Shown piece after piece: positions 44,943 through 54,680 of a DNA stretch of 64,000 bases (position 1 is its first letter; the number at the start of each line of letters is the position of its first letter). A program made the translations under genes and the position numbers. The stretch is from JBBQVS01 sp963792705 (GTDB lineage: Bacteria > Chloroflexota > Ktedonobacteria > Ktedonobacterales > Ktedonobacteraceae): the NCBI GenBank assembly GCA_963792705.1, contig CAWBXD010000014.1, positions 186,001-250,000 of the forward strand, in the 5' to 3' direction. The notes under the pieces are model-generated. The model was given only the letters and a program-made list of their open reading frames with translations. It made no database searches and was not told the DNA's origin.

Positions 44943-46967
44943 TTACAGGTATTTCTCGAACCATCCCTTGATATGGCGTAACCGCTCAAGACGCAATTTA
45001 GGATGCCCTCCACGCGAGAGGCCATGACTTTGCCCCTCGAAGCGCACCAACTGCACCTCGCGCCCCATCCATTTCAATGCCGTAAACAACTGCTCCGCTT
45101 GCTCAATTGGACAACGCAGGTCTTGCTCACTATGAATGATGAGTAATGGGACCTTGATATTCTGCACATACTTCATTGGTGACATGTGCATATACTTCTC
45201 CAGATTCTCCCAAGGCGTCGTATCCAGATTGTCATAGCCCAGGTCCCAACCCACATCGCTACTACCAAACATCGAAGCAAGATTGGACACACAGCGATCA
45301 GTCACCGCCGCTTTGAAGCTATCATAGTGGCTCACTAACCAGTTCGTCATAAAGCCACCATAACTCCCACCAGTAACCCCTATCCGTTGTTCATCAACAT
45401 ACCCACGTTGCACCAGCGTTTTCACGCCATTCATAATATCTATCGAATCCTTTTCGCCCCACGCTCCATTGACCGCAAACGAGAAATCATAGCCATAGCC
45501 ACAACTCCCACGCGGATTGGTATACAACACAACATATCCCTGTGCAACAAGCATCTGCATCTCGTGAAAGAAACCATAACCGTATTGCGTCTGCGGCCCA
45601 CCATGAATCTCTACCACCAGAGGATACTTCTTCGTAGGCTCGAAATCATGTGGCTTGAGAATCCAACCATCTATCGCCCAATCATCTGCCCCTTTGTAGG
45701 ACATATATTCTGGTGCTACTACCGTCAATTCATCAAATAGAGCATCATTGAAGTGCGTCACGCGTCGCATCTCACCCGCTTGTTCAATGTCCAGTGTATA
45801 TATCTCCTGTGGCCGTGTTGCGTCTCCAACCAATAAGGCAATCTTTCTTTTCGCGTTATCCACGCTAAAGTCGCGTACATGCACATCCCCAGGCGTTAAC
45901 GTCGATGGTTGTGTTCCTGTGCCGTTTGCAGAAATAGTAAAGAGCCGTGATGCTCCATGCAATGATGCCAGTACACAGAGTGAAGTCCCATCAGCAGACC
46001 AAGCAGGTGAAGGCATAAGATGCTCATCACCAATATCACTATTCGTCCAATCCATACATGTACCTTCAAAATCCTTTGAAAGACACGTTGGTGCTTGCCT
46101 CTCAGCATCGGCGGCAACAGAATAGAGATACGTATGCCCACCAGAATGCACCTTGTACGAGGCAAGGAAGGCAATTGTTTTGCCATCAGGAGACCATGCG
46201 GGCGAACCACAGCTTAACGTACCATCCGTCAAACATCGTGACTCACTTGCACTGTTATTGTCAATATGAAGCGTATAGATATCAGCCCCAAGAATACGCC
46301 AGCGATCCTCTGCATGATTTGAAGCAAAGGCGATCTGCGTTCCATCAGGCGACCACACAGCATCTGCATCATCCCAATCGCCATCTGTTAACTGTTGTGG
46401 CGTCCCCCCCTGTATACCAATCAAAAAAAGGTGAGTTCGACGCTCGTAAATAAATCCCACGCCATCAAGTCGATACCATAGCCTATCAATCACGCGCACC
46501 TTCGGTAGCGGCTTACCATCTTCTGTCTCTTCGTCGGCAGGTCCAACATCCGCGCTAAAAATCAGGCGTTTGCCATCAGGCGACCAGACAGGCGAGGAGG
46601 CTCCATGCTCCATGAACGTCAGTTGACGTGCTTCACCACCATCAATAGGTAATAGCCAGATTTGTGGCTTCCCTTTACCCAGTTTCTTCTGATCCTTACT
46701 CGCTATTTCACCTTCACGTTCAGACACAAACGCCAGCCAGTGCCCATCAGGAGACCAACTAGGACTACTCGCATTTGCCGCCCCAAACGTAAAGCGTCTC
46801 GCCTCACCTCCATTAATGGGTGCAACCCATATCGCTGAACGATATGCATGCCTACGCTCGTCGATGTTTGTCGCCACAAACGCGACACGTTGCCCGTCTG
46901 GTGCGATACGTGGCCGACTCAAAAACTGCATCTGATATAAGTCTTCTATCGTAATTGCCCGTGCCAT
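44943..46967 (-). CDS. S9-family peptidase (acylaminoacyl-/dipeptidyl-peptidase type)
   Basis: This is a 674-aa cytoplasmic serine peptidase. The N-terminal beta-propeller (about 1-400) has TolB-like repeats (WSPDGKRLIFSAD, WSPDGTQIAFAS). The C-terminal alpha/beta-hydrolase domain has IGVTGGSYGGFMTNWLVS with the nucleophilic Ser, HSEQDLRCPIEQ with the Asp, and GQSHGLSRGG with the His. It trims peptides or blocked N-termini. It has no signal peptide. The SD AGAGGA lies 12 bases upstream of the ATG. Confidence 0.93.
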   Translation of the reverse strand: MARAITIEDLYQMQFLSRPRIAPDGQRVAFVATNIDERRHAYRSAIWVAPINGGEARRFTFGAANASSPSWSPDGHWLAFVSEREGEIASKDQKKLGKGKPQIWLLPIDGGEARQLTFMEHGASSPVWSPDGKRLIFSADVGPADEETEDGKPLPKVRVIDRLWYRLDGVGFIYERRTHLFLIGIQGGTPQQLTDGDWDDADAVWSPDGTQIAFASNHAEDRWRILGADIYTLHIDNNSASESRCLTDGTLSCGSPAWSPDGKTIAFLASYKVHSGGHTYLYSVAADAERQAPTCLSKDFEGTCMDWTNSDIGDEHLMPSPAWSADGTSLCVLASLHGASRLFTISANGTGTQPSTLTPGDVHVRDFSVDNAKRKIALLVGDATRPQEIYTLDIEQAGEMRRVTHFNDALFDELTVVAPEYMSYKGADDWAIDGWILKPHDFEPTKKYPLVVEIHGGPQTQYGYGFFHEMQMLVAQGYVVLYTNPRGSCGYGYDFSFAVNGAWGEKDSIDIMNGVKTLVQRGYVDEQRIGVTGGSYGGFMTNWLVSHYDSFKAAVTDRCVSNLASMFGSSDVGWDLGYDNLDTTPWENLEKYMHMSPMKYVQNIKVPLLIIHSEQDLRCPIEQAEQLFTALKWMGREVQLVRFEGQSHGLSRGGHPKLRLERLRHIKGWFEKYL

Positions 46968-47004
46968 ATTCTTTGATAATCCTCTCTACAAACGCTTTAT
47001 ACGA

Positions 47005-47061
47005 ACCGCTTCATCGCTTCCTCATCTGTGGTTGATTGCCGCAAGGAAGCGATGAAACGGT
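47005..47061 (-). terminator. 17-bp hairpin downstream of the acidic protein gene
   Basis: Arms 47005-47021 and 47045-47061 pair over 17 positions with one pair that is G-U only in the minus-strand RNA. It lies just downstream of the leftward acidic protein gene. Confidence 0.6.
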
Positions 47062-47071
47062 CCTTACACTT

Positions 47072-47914
47072 CTACGAACGCCGACGACGGCTATTACGAT
47101 CACGATCTAGCGCGAAATCAAGTGTCTCGTGTAAGCGTTCAAAGTCGTCAACATCAAGTTGCAGTTCCACTGCTGGTACATCATCAGCCCTTGAACGTCC
47201 CTCTTCAAATAGCTGTAGCACAAGCATTAATTCAATCTCCATAATGCCCTCGCGCTCCAGTTCAAGCTCGATATCTTCATCGTCCTCATCATCATCGTCG
47301 TCATCGTCGTCATCGTCATCAGCGGGGCGTGGCACAAACTCGATGTTAGTACGCGCACACTTGAAACGTCCCGTCAGCTTCAGCGCATCGGTGGACAACT
47401 CTTCAGCAAGTTCACGTACCACCTCCATCATCTGTACAAATGCATCCTGCAACTGTTCCAGCGCATCCTCTTCCTCTCCCAGCCCCTCAGTGTCAGTGCT
47501 CAACTCACCAGTCGTTTGACTGCTTCCAGCGTCAGGCAGACGTTGACGTGCCAATTCATTTAACTGCTTCAATGCCTGCGCGAATGCAGGAGAAAAAGCG
47601 GTGCCCTCACGCTCTGCTGGTTTCGTACTTTCATCCCCCTCACCCTCTTCCGCGTGAAAGCCATTCCCATTACTACTTTCCTCCTCGTCATCGTCATCAT
47701 CGTCACCATTCACATCTAACCCTATCGCCGACTCTACGGCTAAAATTTGCTGATGTAACTGTTCAGCAACTTCACGTGTAAGATATGTCATAACTCTTGC
47801 CTGCCGTGAAGCTGCGATTAATTGAAATTGGGGCCAGTCCCGATATCGTTCGCGTGTACGCAAATAGCGCATTTCCACCATACCCAATGTATCTAGCCGC
47901 AATGAAAGCTCCAT
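47072..47914 (-). CDS. acidic low-complexity protein of unknown function
   Basis: This is a 280-aa soluble protein. Residues 1-70 form an ordered N-terminal part (MELSLRLDTLGMVEMRYLRT). Two Asp/Glu runs follow (near 80-90, and a longer run near 205-220) around a helical, Gln/Leu-rich centre. The C-terminus ends with a basic tail (RDRNSRRRRS). The overall pattern suggests an acidic scaffold or chaperone-like protein. The ATG at 47914 is chosen for GAGGAGG 5 bases upstream. It may form an operon with the following coiled-coil gene. No family is recognised. Confidence 0.6.
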   Translation of the reverse strand: MELSLRLDTLGMVEMRYLRTRERYRDWPQFQLIAASRQARVMTYLTREVAEQLHQQILAVESAIGLDVNGDDDDDDEEESSNGNGFHAEEGEGDESTKPAEREGTAFSPAFAQALKQLNELARQRLPDAGSSQTTGELSTDTEGLGEEEDALEQLQDAFVQMMEVVRELAEELSTDALKLTGRFKCARTNIEFVPRPADDDDDDDDDDDEDDEDIELELEREGIMEIELMLVLQLFEEGRSRADDVPAVELQLDVDDFERLHETLDFALDRDRNSRRRRS

Positions 47915-48107
47915 GTTTTCCTCCTCAAGTATGCAGAACGAATCAGCTACCACAGCCATTTCTGATATGCATAACAGTATATTTTTCCCCGTGAAATAGT
48001 AAGAATCCCCCACGATATATGCGGTATTGGAAAGAGTTAATAACAGAAAAGTTAAGAAAATATGCTTGAGAATATACGGCTTTCATCATACCACAAAGAC
48101 CTCCTGC

Positions 48108-48178
48108 AAGGAACAAGTCCTACACTAGTAAGAGGGCGGCTCTGTCATGCCCTCTTACTAGTGTAGGACTTGTTCCTT
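48108..48178. terminator. 30-bp perfect hairpin upstream of the acidic protein gene
   Basis: Arms 48108-48137 and 48149-48178 are a perfect 30-bp inverted repeat with an 11-nt loop. It lies 25 bases after the leftward coiled-coil gene's end (48203), which it probably terminates, and 194 bases before the acidic protein gene. Confidence 0.75.
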
Positions 48179-48202
48179 ACAAAAAACTATGTTCAAATAC
48201 TC

Positions 48203-48538
48203 TTAGTACTCATCAATGATGGAGTCGCCCTCATCCTCATCATGCTGTTCCGCATCGGGGAACCAGCGTCGTACCGTCTGTGCCGCGATTGATGCGGGAG
48301 CTTGCTGTTGTAACGCCGCAGCAGAAGCATCACTGGTTTCTGGTGGACACTCCTGCAGTTCGAGTGTCGTCGTGTTCAACGTCTTTTCAAGGCTCTTAAT
48401 GATACTAACTGACTCCACAGGAAAATCGACACCCTCCTGCTCCATCTTTTGCACACTTTCTTTTAACGTATTGATTTGTTTGATAAGCTGAGCTTGGAGT
48501 GTACGTAACTGGCTACATCGATCAAGATTGTTGGTCAT
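48203..48538 (-). CDS. small coiled-coil protein with acidic tail
   Basis: This is a 111-aa cytoplasmic protein. Residues 1-55 form a heptad-like coiled coil (CSQLRTLQAQLIKQINTLKE), followed by a Pro/Ala linker and an acidic C-terminus (DEDEGDSIIDEY). AAGGAGAG lies upstream of the ATG. No family is recognised. Its small size and acidic end recall the neighbouring acidic protein, so they may work together. Confidence 0.6.
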   Translation of the reverse strand: MTNNLDRCSQLRTLQAQLIKQINTLKESVQKMEQEGVDFPVESVSIIKSLEKTLNTTTLELQECPPETSDASAAALQQQAPASIAAQTVRRWFPDAEQHDEDEGDSIIDEY

Positions 48539-48648
48539 AACGTTTCTCTCCTTAAAGTGCTTTTCTTACGCGCATTTTTTCAGATAATCCTTTATCTGAT
48601 ACACAGATCAGGCGACACTCTTTCATCTCTTAACACTATAACAAAAGA

Positions 48649-48699
48649 GCGTATAATGTAGGGTGCATCGACTTAAACGATACACCCTACATTATACGC
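48649..48699 (-). terminator. 22-bp hairpin after the zinc-ribbon membrane giant
   Basis: Arms 48649-48670 and 48678-48699 pair over 22 positions, with one pair that becomes G-U in the minus-strand RNA, and a 7-nt loop. It starts 31 bases past the stop of the leftward giant gene. Confidence 0.75.
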
Positions 48700-48730
48700 C
48701 ACAAACATACAGAAGAAATGCTCAACAATA

Positions 48731-51700
48731 CTAGTCCAGACGTGTCCATACTGCTTGTAAGCGATGACGTGCGAGGCTTAGGGCAGTTCCCAATCCCAAC
48801 AGTGTGACGCCCATAATTGTCAATGCTAACGACGGTGGTATACTTAATGATGGTAGGAATAACGCATGCATTGCACACACAACGACCAAACCCGCGCCAC
48901 TCAGAACAAAGAAACGCACACGAGTTGTCACACCTAGTAACAGCAGTGCGAGTGCTTCAATCACAAGAATGAATGTCGGCAGAATACTTGCCTCGCTAAA
49001 GCTTGACCATAACGTCGGCAATAACAAGAGAGCAGCACCAAGAATTGAGCATATTTGCCCCATTTGTTTGTGTTGTACTACACGTTCATCTCGTGAAAGA
49101 AATGGCGCAACCACAATCAGGTATGTCGCGGGCGCGAGTGTAAGCCACTCGATACGCGTCTGATGAAACACAGACAACTCCCAGGAGACTGCAAGAGCTA
49201 GCAGCAGGCCAGCACCATACATCGTCCAAAGCTGCTTCTCTTGTTGCATCCATCCATAGCAGAAAAGCTGTACCGCCAGGAGCAACAGTGCCCCAACACC
49301 AACTTGCCCCAATATTTCTGTATCCCCTGACAAGCCGCCCGATCCAATAATCATCAGCACGATGAGCATTTGACCCACGAGACCAAGCAATCTATACCAT
49401 CTGCCTTGCCAAGGTGTGTCTATATGCGAGGGGAGAAGATTCCAAAGGTAATATATTGTAGAGACCGTAAAAAAGAGTATGCTCAATGCACCCATTTGTT
49501 GCCACAGCACCCAATGTGTCTGCACAATACCCCACAGAGCAAGAAGCACCAATATTATAAGCACCTCTTGTCTACGTTCCACCAGCGCAACCACAAATGA
49601 GAGGACAAGAAAAGCAAACAAGCTACTATACACAACGGTCCCTGCAACATCTACGCCTCCTACAAAGGAGTTCCAAGCCACCGTTACCACGATAGCTAAC
49701 AGTGAAGCACAATACCACGGCCAACTCCAGTTAAACGCAGACGAACCAGGAGTATGAATGCTACCCCTTATCGCGCGAACTCGCCCAACCGCCACACCAA
49801 TCACTCCAGTCACAAGTGCCACACCAGTCAAGTAATACGTAGTGAAGACTACTTCAGGTGTCACTCCGTCAAGTCGAGCAACAAGCAGGATAGCCCAGGC
49901 TGCAAAAACAGCAACCAACCACAACCAGCGTGGTTGACGCTCAAACACAAGCACCCCATACGCCACAACTGCATACAACAATAGCGCATCAGGAATAGCG
50001 GCAGGGAAGGGATAATTGATATTCCCAAGCATCCCATATATCCCCGTCAGCACCGCCGCCACTATCGCTGTGGCATAAAATGGAAGAGCAAACCGTAACA
50101 GCTTCTCGCGTTTAGGAGAAGAGGATGTAAATGTCAAACACCCTATACCGACACCGAGCAGAGCACAAACGAGCACCATCAGCGGCGCACGATACAAATC
50201 GCCGAGCAAAGCCGTATCATACGTAGACCACATCGCAAAGAATGCAGCCAGCCACAAGAAGGGCGTGAAATTCTCTAGCACACCAATTCCATATATCAGA
50301 AGTCCAAAGCCAAGCAGTATCCACGCAACAAATGAGAGTTGTCCGTGACCACCCGTATATCCATCAACGCCCATCACCACAACCGCAAGCATTGCCACAA
50401 TATACAGAGGCGTAACCCATATCTTAGCTGCTACTCGCCCTATACCTAACGCAAGTAGAGCAGTGACAGCCGCAAGACATGCTAGTACCCAAACGGGATT
50501 CGAGGGTACTAGCAAACCTGCGACTGCGAAACCAATAGTTACGACAAGCATCCATTGCTGTCGTGCGAATGCTGCAAGACCATACCAGATGACCGCTAAC
50601 CCTGCCAGTTCCAGCGCAACTGAAAACGGTATCCCCAACCAACTCTGCATTGTACTTGTCCGCGCAAACGCATCTATCCCACACACAACCACCCCATAAA
50701 AAAGCCCAGTAAGCAGAAGCGGCCATTCCCATGAAAAAAGAGAAGTTAGTGCGATTGGCTGGTCGCGCTCCATACTAGAACGCCCACGTCTATACTGCTC
50801 TCCCTTAGCAATAAGCAATCCAAGCAGAGGAAGTACTGCTGCGAGTACCAGCATGATACGTGGCCTTTCCAGTAAAAAGGAGAAGGCAAGTGCCATGAAG
50901 ATGACAGGAATAAAAAGCATGATATAACGTCTTTGATAAAACACCACTGTATAAGCAAGCACAGCAAAGAGGAATAGCAGCGCAATATTGTTATCCAGTC
51001 CTCGCATAAGATTGAGCGAGAGGGTAACTGCTACCTCGCTCAGCACTAACACATCCATCACATTAGACCATGCGACACTAACGGAACGCCGTACTACTAT
51101 CGCTCCAACAAGCAGTACCAATGTCAAAGCAAGAAATGCGTAGACGGGCACAAGGTGAAGAGACAATGCAATGATGCTGTATGCCCACGTAAAAAGGAAA
51201 CTGCTCAGTAATAAGGCCCAACACCAAGCAATATGCGTAGGTGTACGATTCAATCCGGTGTGACTCAATACCATGCTCACTACTACCGCACCACTCATTA
51301 TAAGAGCAATCATTGCCAGCCATGTATCTCCACTGAAAACAAACTGTACGTCATGTATCATATATGCAATGCTGAACAATCCCACAGGCACCAAGGGCGC
51401 AACAAGTAGAGGTACACATGCAACAAGTACAAGGACAATTCCCTCGATATGATTTCGCAAATTTTGAAAGCGTAAGAGAGAGGATCGTGCCACAAGCACA
51501 CCTACATGGTAGCAAACGGCAATAGCAACAAACAGTAGTCCGTAGGAAAGCTGCTGAAAATTTAGAACGTAGGCTATAGCCACTAGAAAGCCCAGCAATT
51601 GATATGGTATAACCGTCAGCCATGCAAATTGTTTTGTCACCCAGAAGTAAGCACCACTCCACGCTAACACCGATAGCAGCATAACAGCCCCCGCAATACG

Positions 51701-52795
51701 TACCTCGGAGAGTGTGATGTCAATTACTATTGCATATAGGTAGGTGCAGAGAATGTCTAAACACAGTAACGCAATACATACATACGCCATCACACGTACA
51801 GGCTCGCGTAAAACCACCGTATTTCCACTAAACACTCGTTGTGTACCGCTTCCAATTGCCAACAAGCCAACAAATGCAAGCGGCATTAAAAGCATAGGCC
51901 ACCACCAGTAATTGAGTTGCAACGCAGATGCTGTCGCTAAGCCTGCCAACATTAACGCAACCGCTGATAGGTAGCCAAATGGCTTGTATTGCTGTGAAAT
52001 GGCAAGAACGGCATACACAAGCGTCGCATAGACCGCGGCAACTGCCACCACAGTTGGAATCGATACCTCAACAAAACTACCCACAAACATTCTATACGCG
52101 GTAAAACCTACGAGAGGAACAAGTAATGCAGCAATTGCACTGTACGCACGCGCAACAAAACGAAAACTTGGAAAGTATGCGAGGGCAAAACCAACAGCAG
52201 CAAAAATGAGATGTACAAGGAAAAGCACAAAAAATGAGAGAACAAGATTTTCTGTTGTCGTTACAAAGCTTAAAGAACCAACAAGAATAAGAAATGCACC
52301 AAGTGAGGAGACAATATTTATTGTTTGTTCGGCAAAAAAAGATCGCGCAGAAAACATCTGTTGTGGTGCAGATGCCACAGGGAGAGTGGGCGCAACATAT
52401 CCTTGTACAGGTGGGGAAGAAGATACGTTTTCAGTAGCTATATGAGGTGCGGTTGCTAATGGTTGTGTTCTCTTGCTCGTGGATTTCTGTGGTGCTAATG
52501 GCAGTATAACAGCCACTGAAGCTGTGCTTTGACGTGCAGAAGTTATGTATTGCTGATAGCGACGAACGACATCAAGACGTGCTCGATAGCGTTGCAGAAG
52601 ACTTGCAACACTTGCCTGTGCGCCTCCATACGTTACGACGCGTTGCAGGTTACGAATAGACTCTTCCAGGAAGTGTTCCTCTTTCGCATTATTTACTGGA
52701 TAACCACAACGAGGACAATAGTCACCAGCCTGAAGATTAATAATTACACCGCAGCAATCACAGTAGAGTCCAGTCGGTATAGGTGTCGGTAGCAT
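48731..52795 (-). CDS. giant polytopic membrane protein with N-terminal zinc ribbon
   Basis: This is a 1,354-aa protein. The N-terminus has a zinc ribbon: C12-x2-C15 and C27-x2-C30 (YCDCCGVI, YCPRCGYP). A helical segment (about 35-90) and a proline/serine linker follow, and then more than thirty hydrophobic stretches from about 155 to the end. Many segments share a loose pattern of about 20-25 residues separated by short loops. DUF2157-like or related multi-spanning families are possible, but I cannot assign it. The SD AAAGGGG is upstream. It is a single gene on its own terminator. Confidence 0.75.
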   Translation of the reverse strand: MLPTPIPTGLYCDCCGVIINLQAGDYCPRCGYPVNNAKEEHFLEESIRNLQRVVTYGGAQASVASLLQRYRARLDVVRRYQQYITSARQSTASVAVILPLAPQKSTSKRTQPLATAPHIATENVSSSPPVQGYVAPTLPVASAPQQMFSARSFFAEQTINIVSSLGAFLILVGSLSFVTTTENLVLSFFVLFLVHLIFAAVGFALAYFPSFRFVARAYSAIAALLVPLVGFTAYRMFVGSFVEVSIPTVVAVAAVYATLVYAVLAISQQYKPFGYLSAVALMLAGLATASALQLNYWWWPMLLMPLAFVGLLAIGSGTQRVFSGNTVVLREPVRVMAYVCIALLCLDILCTYLYAIVIDITLSEVRIAGAVMLLSVLAWSGAYFWVTKQFAWLTVIPYQLLGFLVAIAYVLNFQQLSYGLLFVAIAVCYHVGVLVARSSLLRFQNLRNHIEGIVLVLVACVPLLVAPLVPVGLFSIAYMIHDVQFVFSGDTWLAMIALIMSGAVVVSMVLSHTGLNRTPTHIAWCWALLLSSFLFTWAYSIIALSLHLVPVYAFLALTLVLLVGAIVVRRSVSVAWSNVMDVLVLSEVAVTLSLNLMRGLDNNIALLFLFAVLAYTVVFYQRRYIMLFIPVIFMALAFSFLLERPRIMLVLAAVLPLLGLLIAKGEQYRRGRSSMERDQPIALTSLFSWEWPLLLTGLFYGVVVCGIDAFARTSTMQSWLGIPFSVALELAGLAVIWYGLAAFARQQWMLVVTIGFAVAGLLVPSNPVWVLACLAAVTALLALGIGRVAAKIWVTPLYIVAMLAVVVMGVDGYTGGHGQLSFVAWILLGFGLLIYGIGVLENFTPFLWLAAFFAMWSTYDTALLGDLYRAPLMVLVCALLGVGIGCLTFTSSSPKREKLLRFALPFYATAIVAAVLTGIYGMLGNINYPFPAAIPDALLLYAVVAYGVLVFERQPRWLWLVAVFAAWAILLVARLDGVTPEVVFTTYYLTGVALVTGVIGVAVGRVRAIRGSIHTPGSSAFNWSWPWYCASLLAIVVTVAWNSFVGGVDVAGTVVYSSLFAFLVLSFVVALVERRQEVLIILVLLALWGIVQTHWVLWQQMGALSILFFTVSTIYYLWNLLPSHIDTPWQGRWYRLLGLVGQMLIVLMIIGSGGLSGDTEILGQVGVGALLLLAVQLFCYGWMQQEKQLWTMYGAGLLLALAVSWELSVFHQTRIEWLTLAPATYLIVVAPFLSRDERVVQHKQMGQICSILGAALLLLPTLWSSFSEASILPTFILVIEALALLLLGVTTRVRFFVLSGAGLVVVCAMHALFLPSLSIPPSLALTIMGVTLLGLGTALSLARHRLQAVWTRLD

Positions 52796-53122
52796 ACGTA
52801 AACCCCTTTGCGATATATCTCTTATTTAAAGCGTATATATTAATGGATAAAGATGCCTTAACGAGAAGCCCAATATCAACTCCTCATATTGACCACAGTG
52901 TACAAGCAAACGTTATACTTAATGAGGGTCAAATGTCCCATCTATATGTGGACATTGACGCAATAGGCTGCGTGTGGTACAAGTGAATCAGGGATACAGT
53001 GGCAAAGGTACATCGACCATACGCACCATCTCCACCGTTCACTATTATAAAAACAAAAAATATATGTCAAAAGAAAGAGCTTAGTGTTTACAACGATACT
53101 GAGCCGTAAGGAGATACATATC
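52796..53122. other. divergent intergenic region with candidate promoter and operator
   Basis: No coding signal. TTGACC (52889-52894) and TATACT (52914-52919), 19-bp spacer, form a possible rightward promoter. A 7-bp inverted repeat AATGTCC/GGACATT (52932-52956) lies just after it and could be an operator. Both are tentative. Confidence 0.35.
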
Positions 53123-54667
53123 TTGACCACTCGTCCCGATATCATCCTGCTTGTCTTGGATACGCAGCGTATTGATCGTCTTTCATGTTATGGCTACCAT
53201 GCCGAAACATCGCCACATCTCGATGCATTTGCAGCCGATGCGACACGTTTTCGTCATGCATACTCTGCTGGACAATGGACCGTTCCTTCACATACATCCA
53301 TGTTCACTGGCTTCTACCCCGGTCGGCACCACATGTTTCATGCCTACTCAACGCTGCCGGACACCTTCACCACCCTTTCGGAACGCCTTGGACAGAACGG
53401 GTACTTTACAGCAGGCTTTTGCAATAACCCTTTAATCGGCGTCGTCAACACAGGCTTACACCGTGGCTTTCAAAGCTTCTTGAGCTATAGTGGGTTGATG
53501 ACCTCGCGTCCTCACCAGACAAGAGAGAACTTGAGCCTCTTCGACCGCTACCGACGACACTTTAAACGTCTCCTTGCCTCTGGTCTTACAACAGCCCAGG
53601 ACTACTTCGCACGCTCTGATACCATGCTGGACCTCTCGTTTTCGCCCCTACTTTCTCCCATATGGCAAACCGCTGTGAAGTTCAAAGGCAACACACCAAA
53701 GACACTTAACGACGCGGCAAAACTGCATATCGAGCGTAAAGATATCGAGCCAGATCAACCCATCTTCAGCTTTATTAACCTAATGGGAACACACACGCCT
53801 TATCATCCACCGCTACGCTTTATCGAACGTTTTGCGCCACATGTCAAACATGACAAAGCAGAACAACGCTATCTACGCCAATTTAATAGTGATGTGTTTG
53901 GTTGGTTGACTCCCCTGATAACTCCAATCAACCAGGATCACAAAGCTACGCTCGATGGAGCATACGATGCAGAAGTTGCTCACCAGGACGAGTTAGTAGG
54001 TGCGTTCCTACAAAAACTTCGCGTGAGTGGTGCCCTCGATCACACACTTGTCATTATTTGTGCCGATCATGGCGACCATCTTGGTGAAAAGCAACTTATG
54101 GGACATAGCATCTCCCTCTACAATGAACTCGTTCATGTGCCATTAATTATCCGCGACCCAAGTGGTGACTTTCCGCGTGGTACTACCAACGATCAAGTCG
54201 TCTCAACTCGTCGCATCTTCCACACCGCTTTGAACGCAGCCGATCTCGGCACAGAGCAAGAGCAAGCACTCTCACTCGCACAAAGTGCCGAAAGCGATCC
54301 CGATCATGGCAACATCTTTGCAATGGGCGTTACACCCAAAAATTTGCTCAACATCATGGAACGTCGCCGACCCGATCTGGTCGAATTGCGCCACTGCGAC
54401 CAGACACGCTACGCCCTGTGGAATGGACATCACAAATTGATTCAGACAGATGATGTCAATGCAGAAGTATTCGATGTCTTCGCCGACCCATATGAACAAC
54501 AAGACTTGCATGCTATACTACCTGAACAAACCAAAACACTACAGCAGCATTTGCACACGTTCATGAGTCATATCACTAGCACAGACATCGTGGAAGAGGA
54601 GCAGACAGAAGAGTTTGATGATCCACAAGTATACCGTCGCCTACACGATTTAGGCTACCTAGAATAA
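53123..54667 (+). CDS. sulfatase-family (alkaline phosphatase superfamily) hydrolase
   Basis: This is a 514-aa hydrolase. Metal ligands are visible in IILLVLDTQRIDRLS (8-22) and VIICADHGDHLGEKQLMGHS. The usual formylglycine site CxPSR reads TVPSH (53-57), so the active residue would be Thr rather than a modified Cys; such proteins act as phosphodiesterases or non-canonical sulfatases. No signal peptide is apparent. It starts with TTG at 53123 with AAGGAG 9 bases upstream. It is followed 13 bases later by lgt. Its substrate is unknown. Confidence 0.85.
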   Translation: MTTRPDIILLVLDTQRIDRLSCYGYHAETSPHLDAFAADATRFRHAYSAGQWTVPSHTSMFTGFYPGRHHMFHAYSTLPDTFTTLSERLGQNGYFTAGFCNNPLIGVVNTGLHRGFQSFLSYSGLMTSRPHQTRENLSLFDRYRRHFKRLLASGLTTAQDYFARSDTMLDLSFSPLLSPIWQTAVKFKGNTPKTLNDAAKLHIERKDIEPDQPIFSFINLMGTHTPYHPPLRFIERFAPHVKHDKAEQRYLRQFNSDVFGWLTPLITPINQDHKATLDGAYDAEVAHQDELVGAFLQKLRVSGALDHTLVIICADHGDHLGEKQLMGHSISLYNELVHVPLIIRDPSGDFPRGTTNDQVVSTRRIFHTALNAADLGTEQEQALSLAQSAESDPDHGNIFAMGVTPKNLLNIMERRRPDLVELRHCDQTRYALWNGHHKLIQTDDVNAEVFDVFADPYEQQDLHAILPEQTKTLQQHLHTFMSHITSTDIVEEEQTEEFDDPQVYRRLHDLGYLE

Positions 54668-54680
54668 GGAAGAAAGTATT

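Noticed and set aside
47028..47519. Long Ser-rich open frame on the plus strand
   Set aside because: It is the complement of the Asp/Glu-coding (GAT/GAC, GAG) repeats of the leftward acidic protein gene; no ribosome site or family resemblance.
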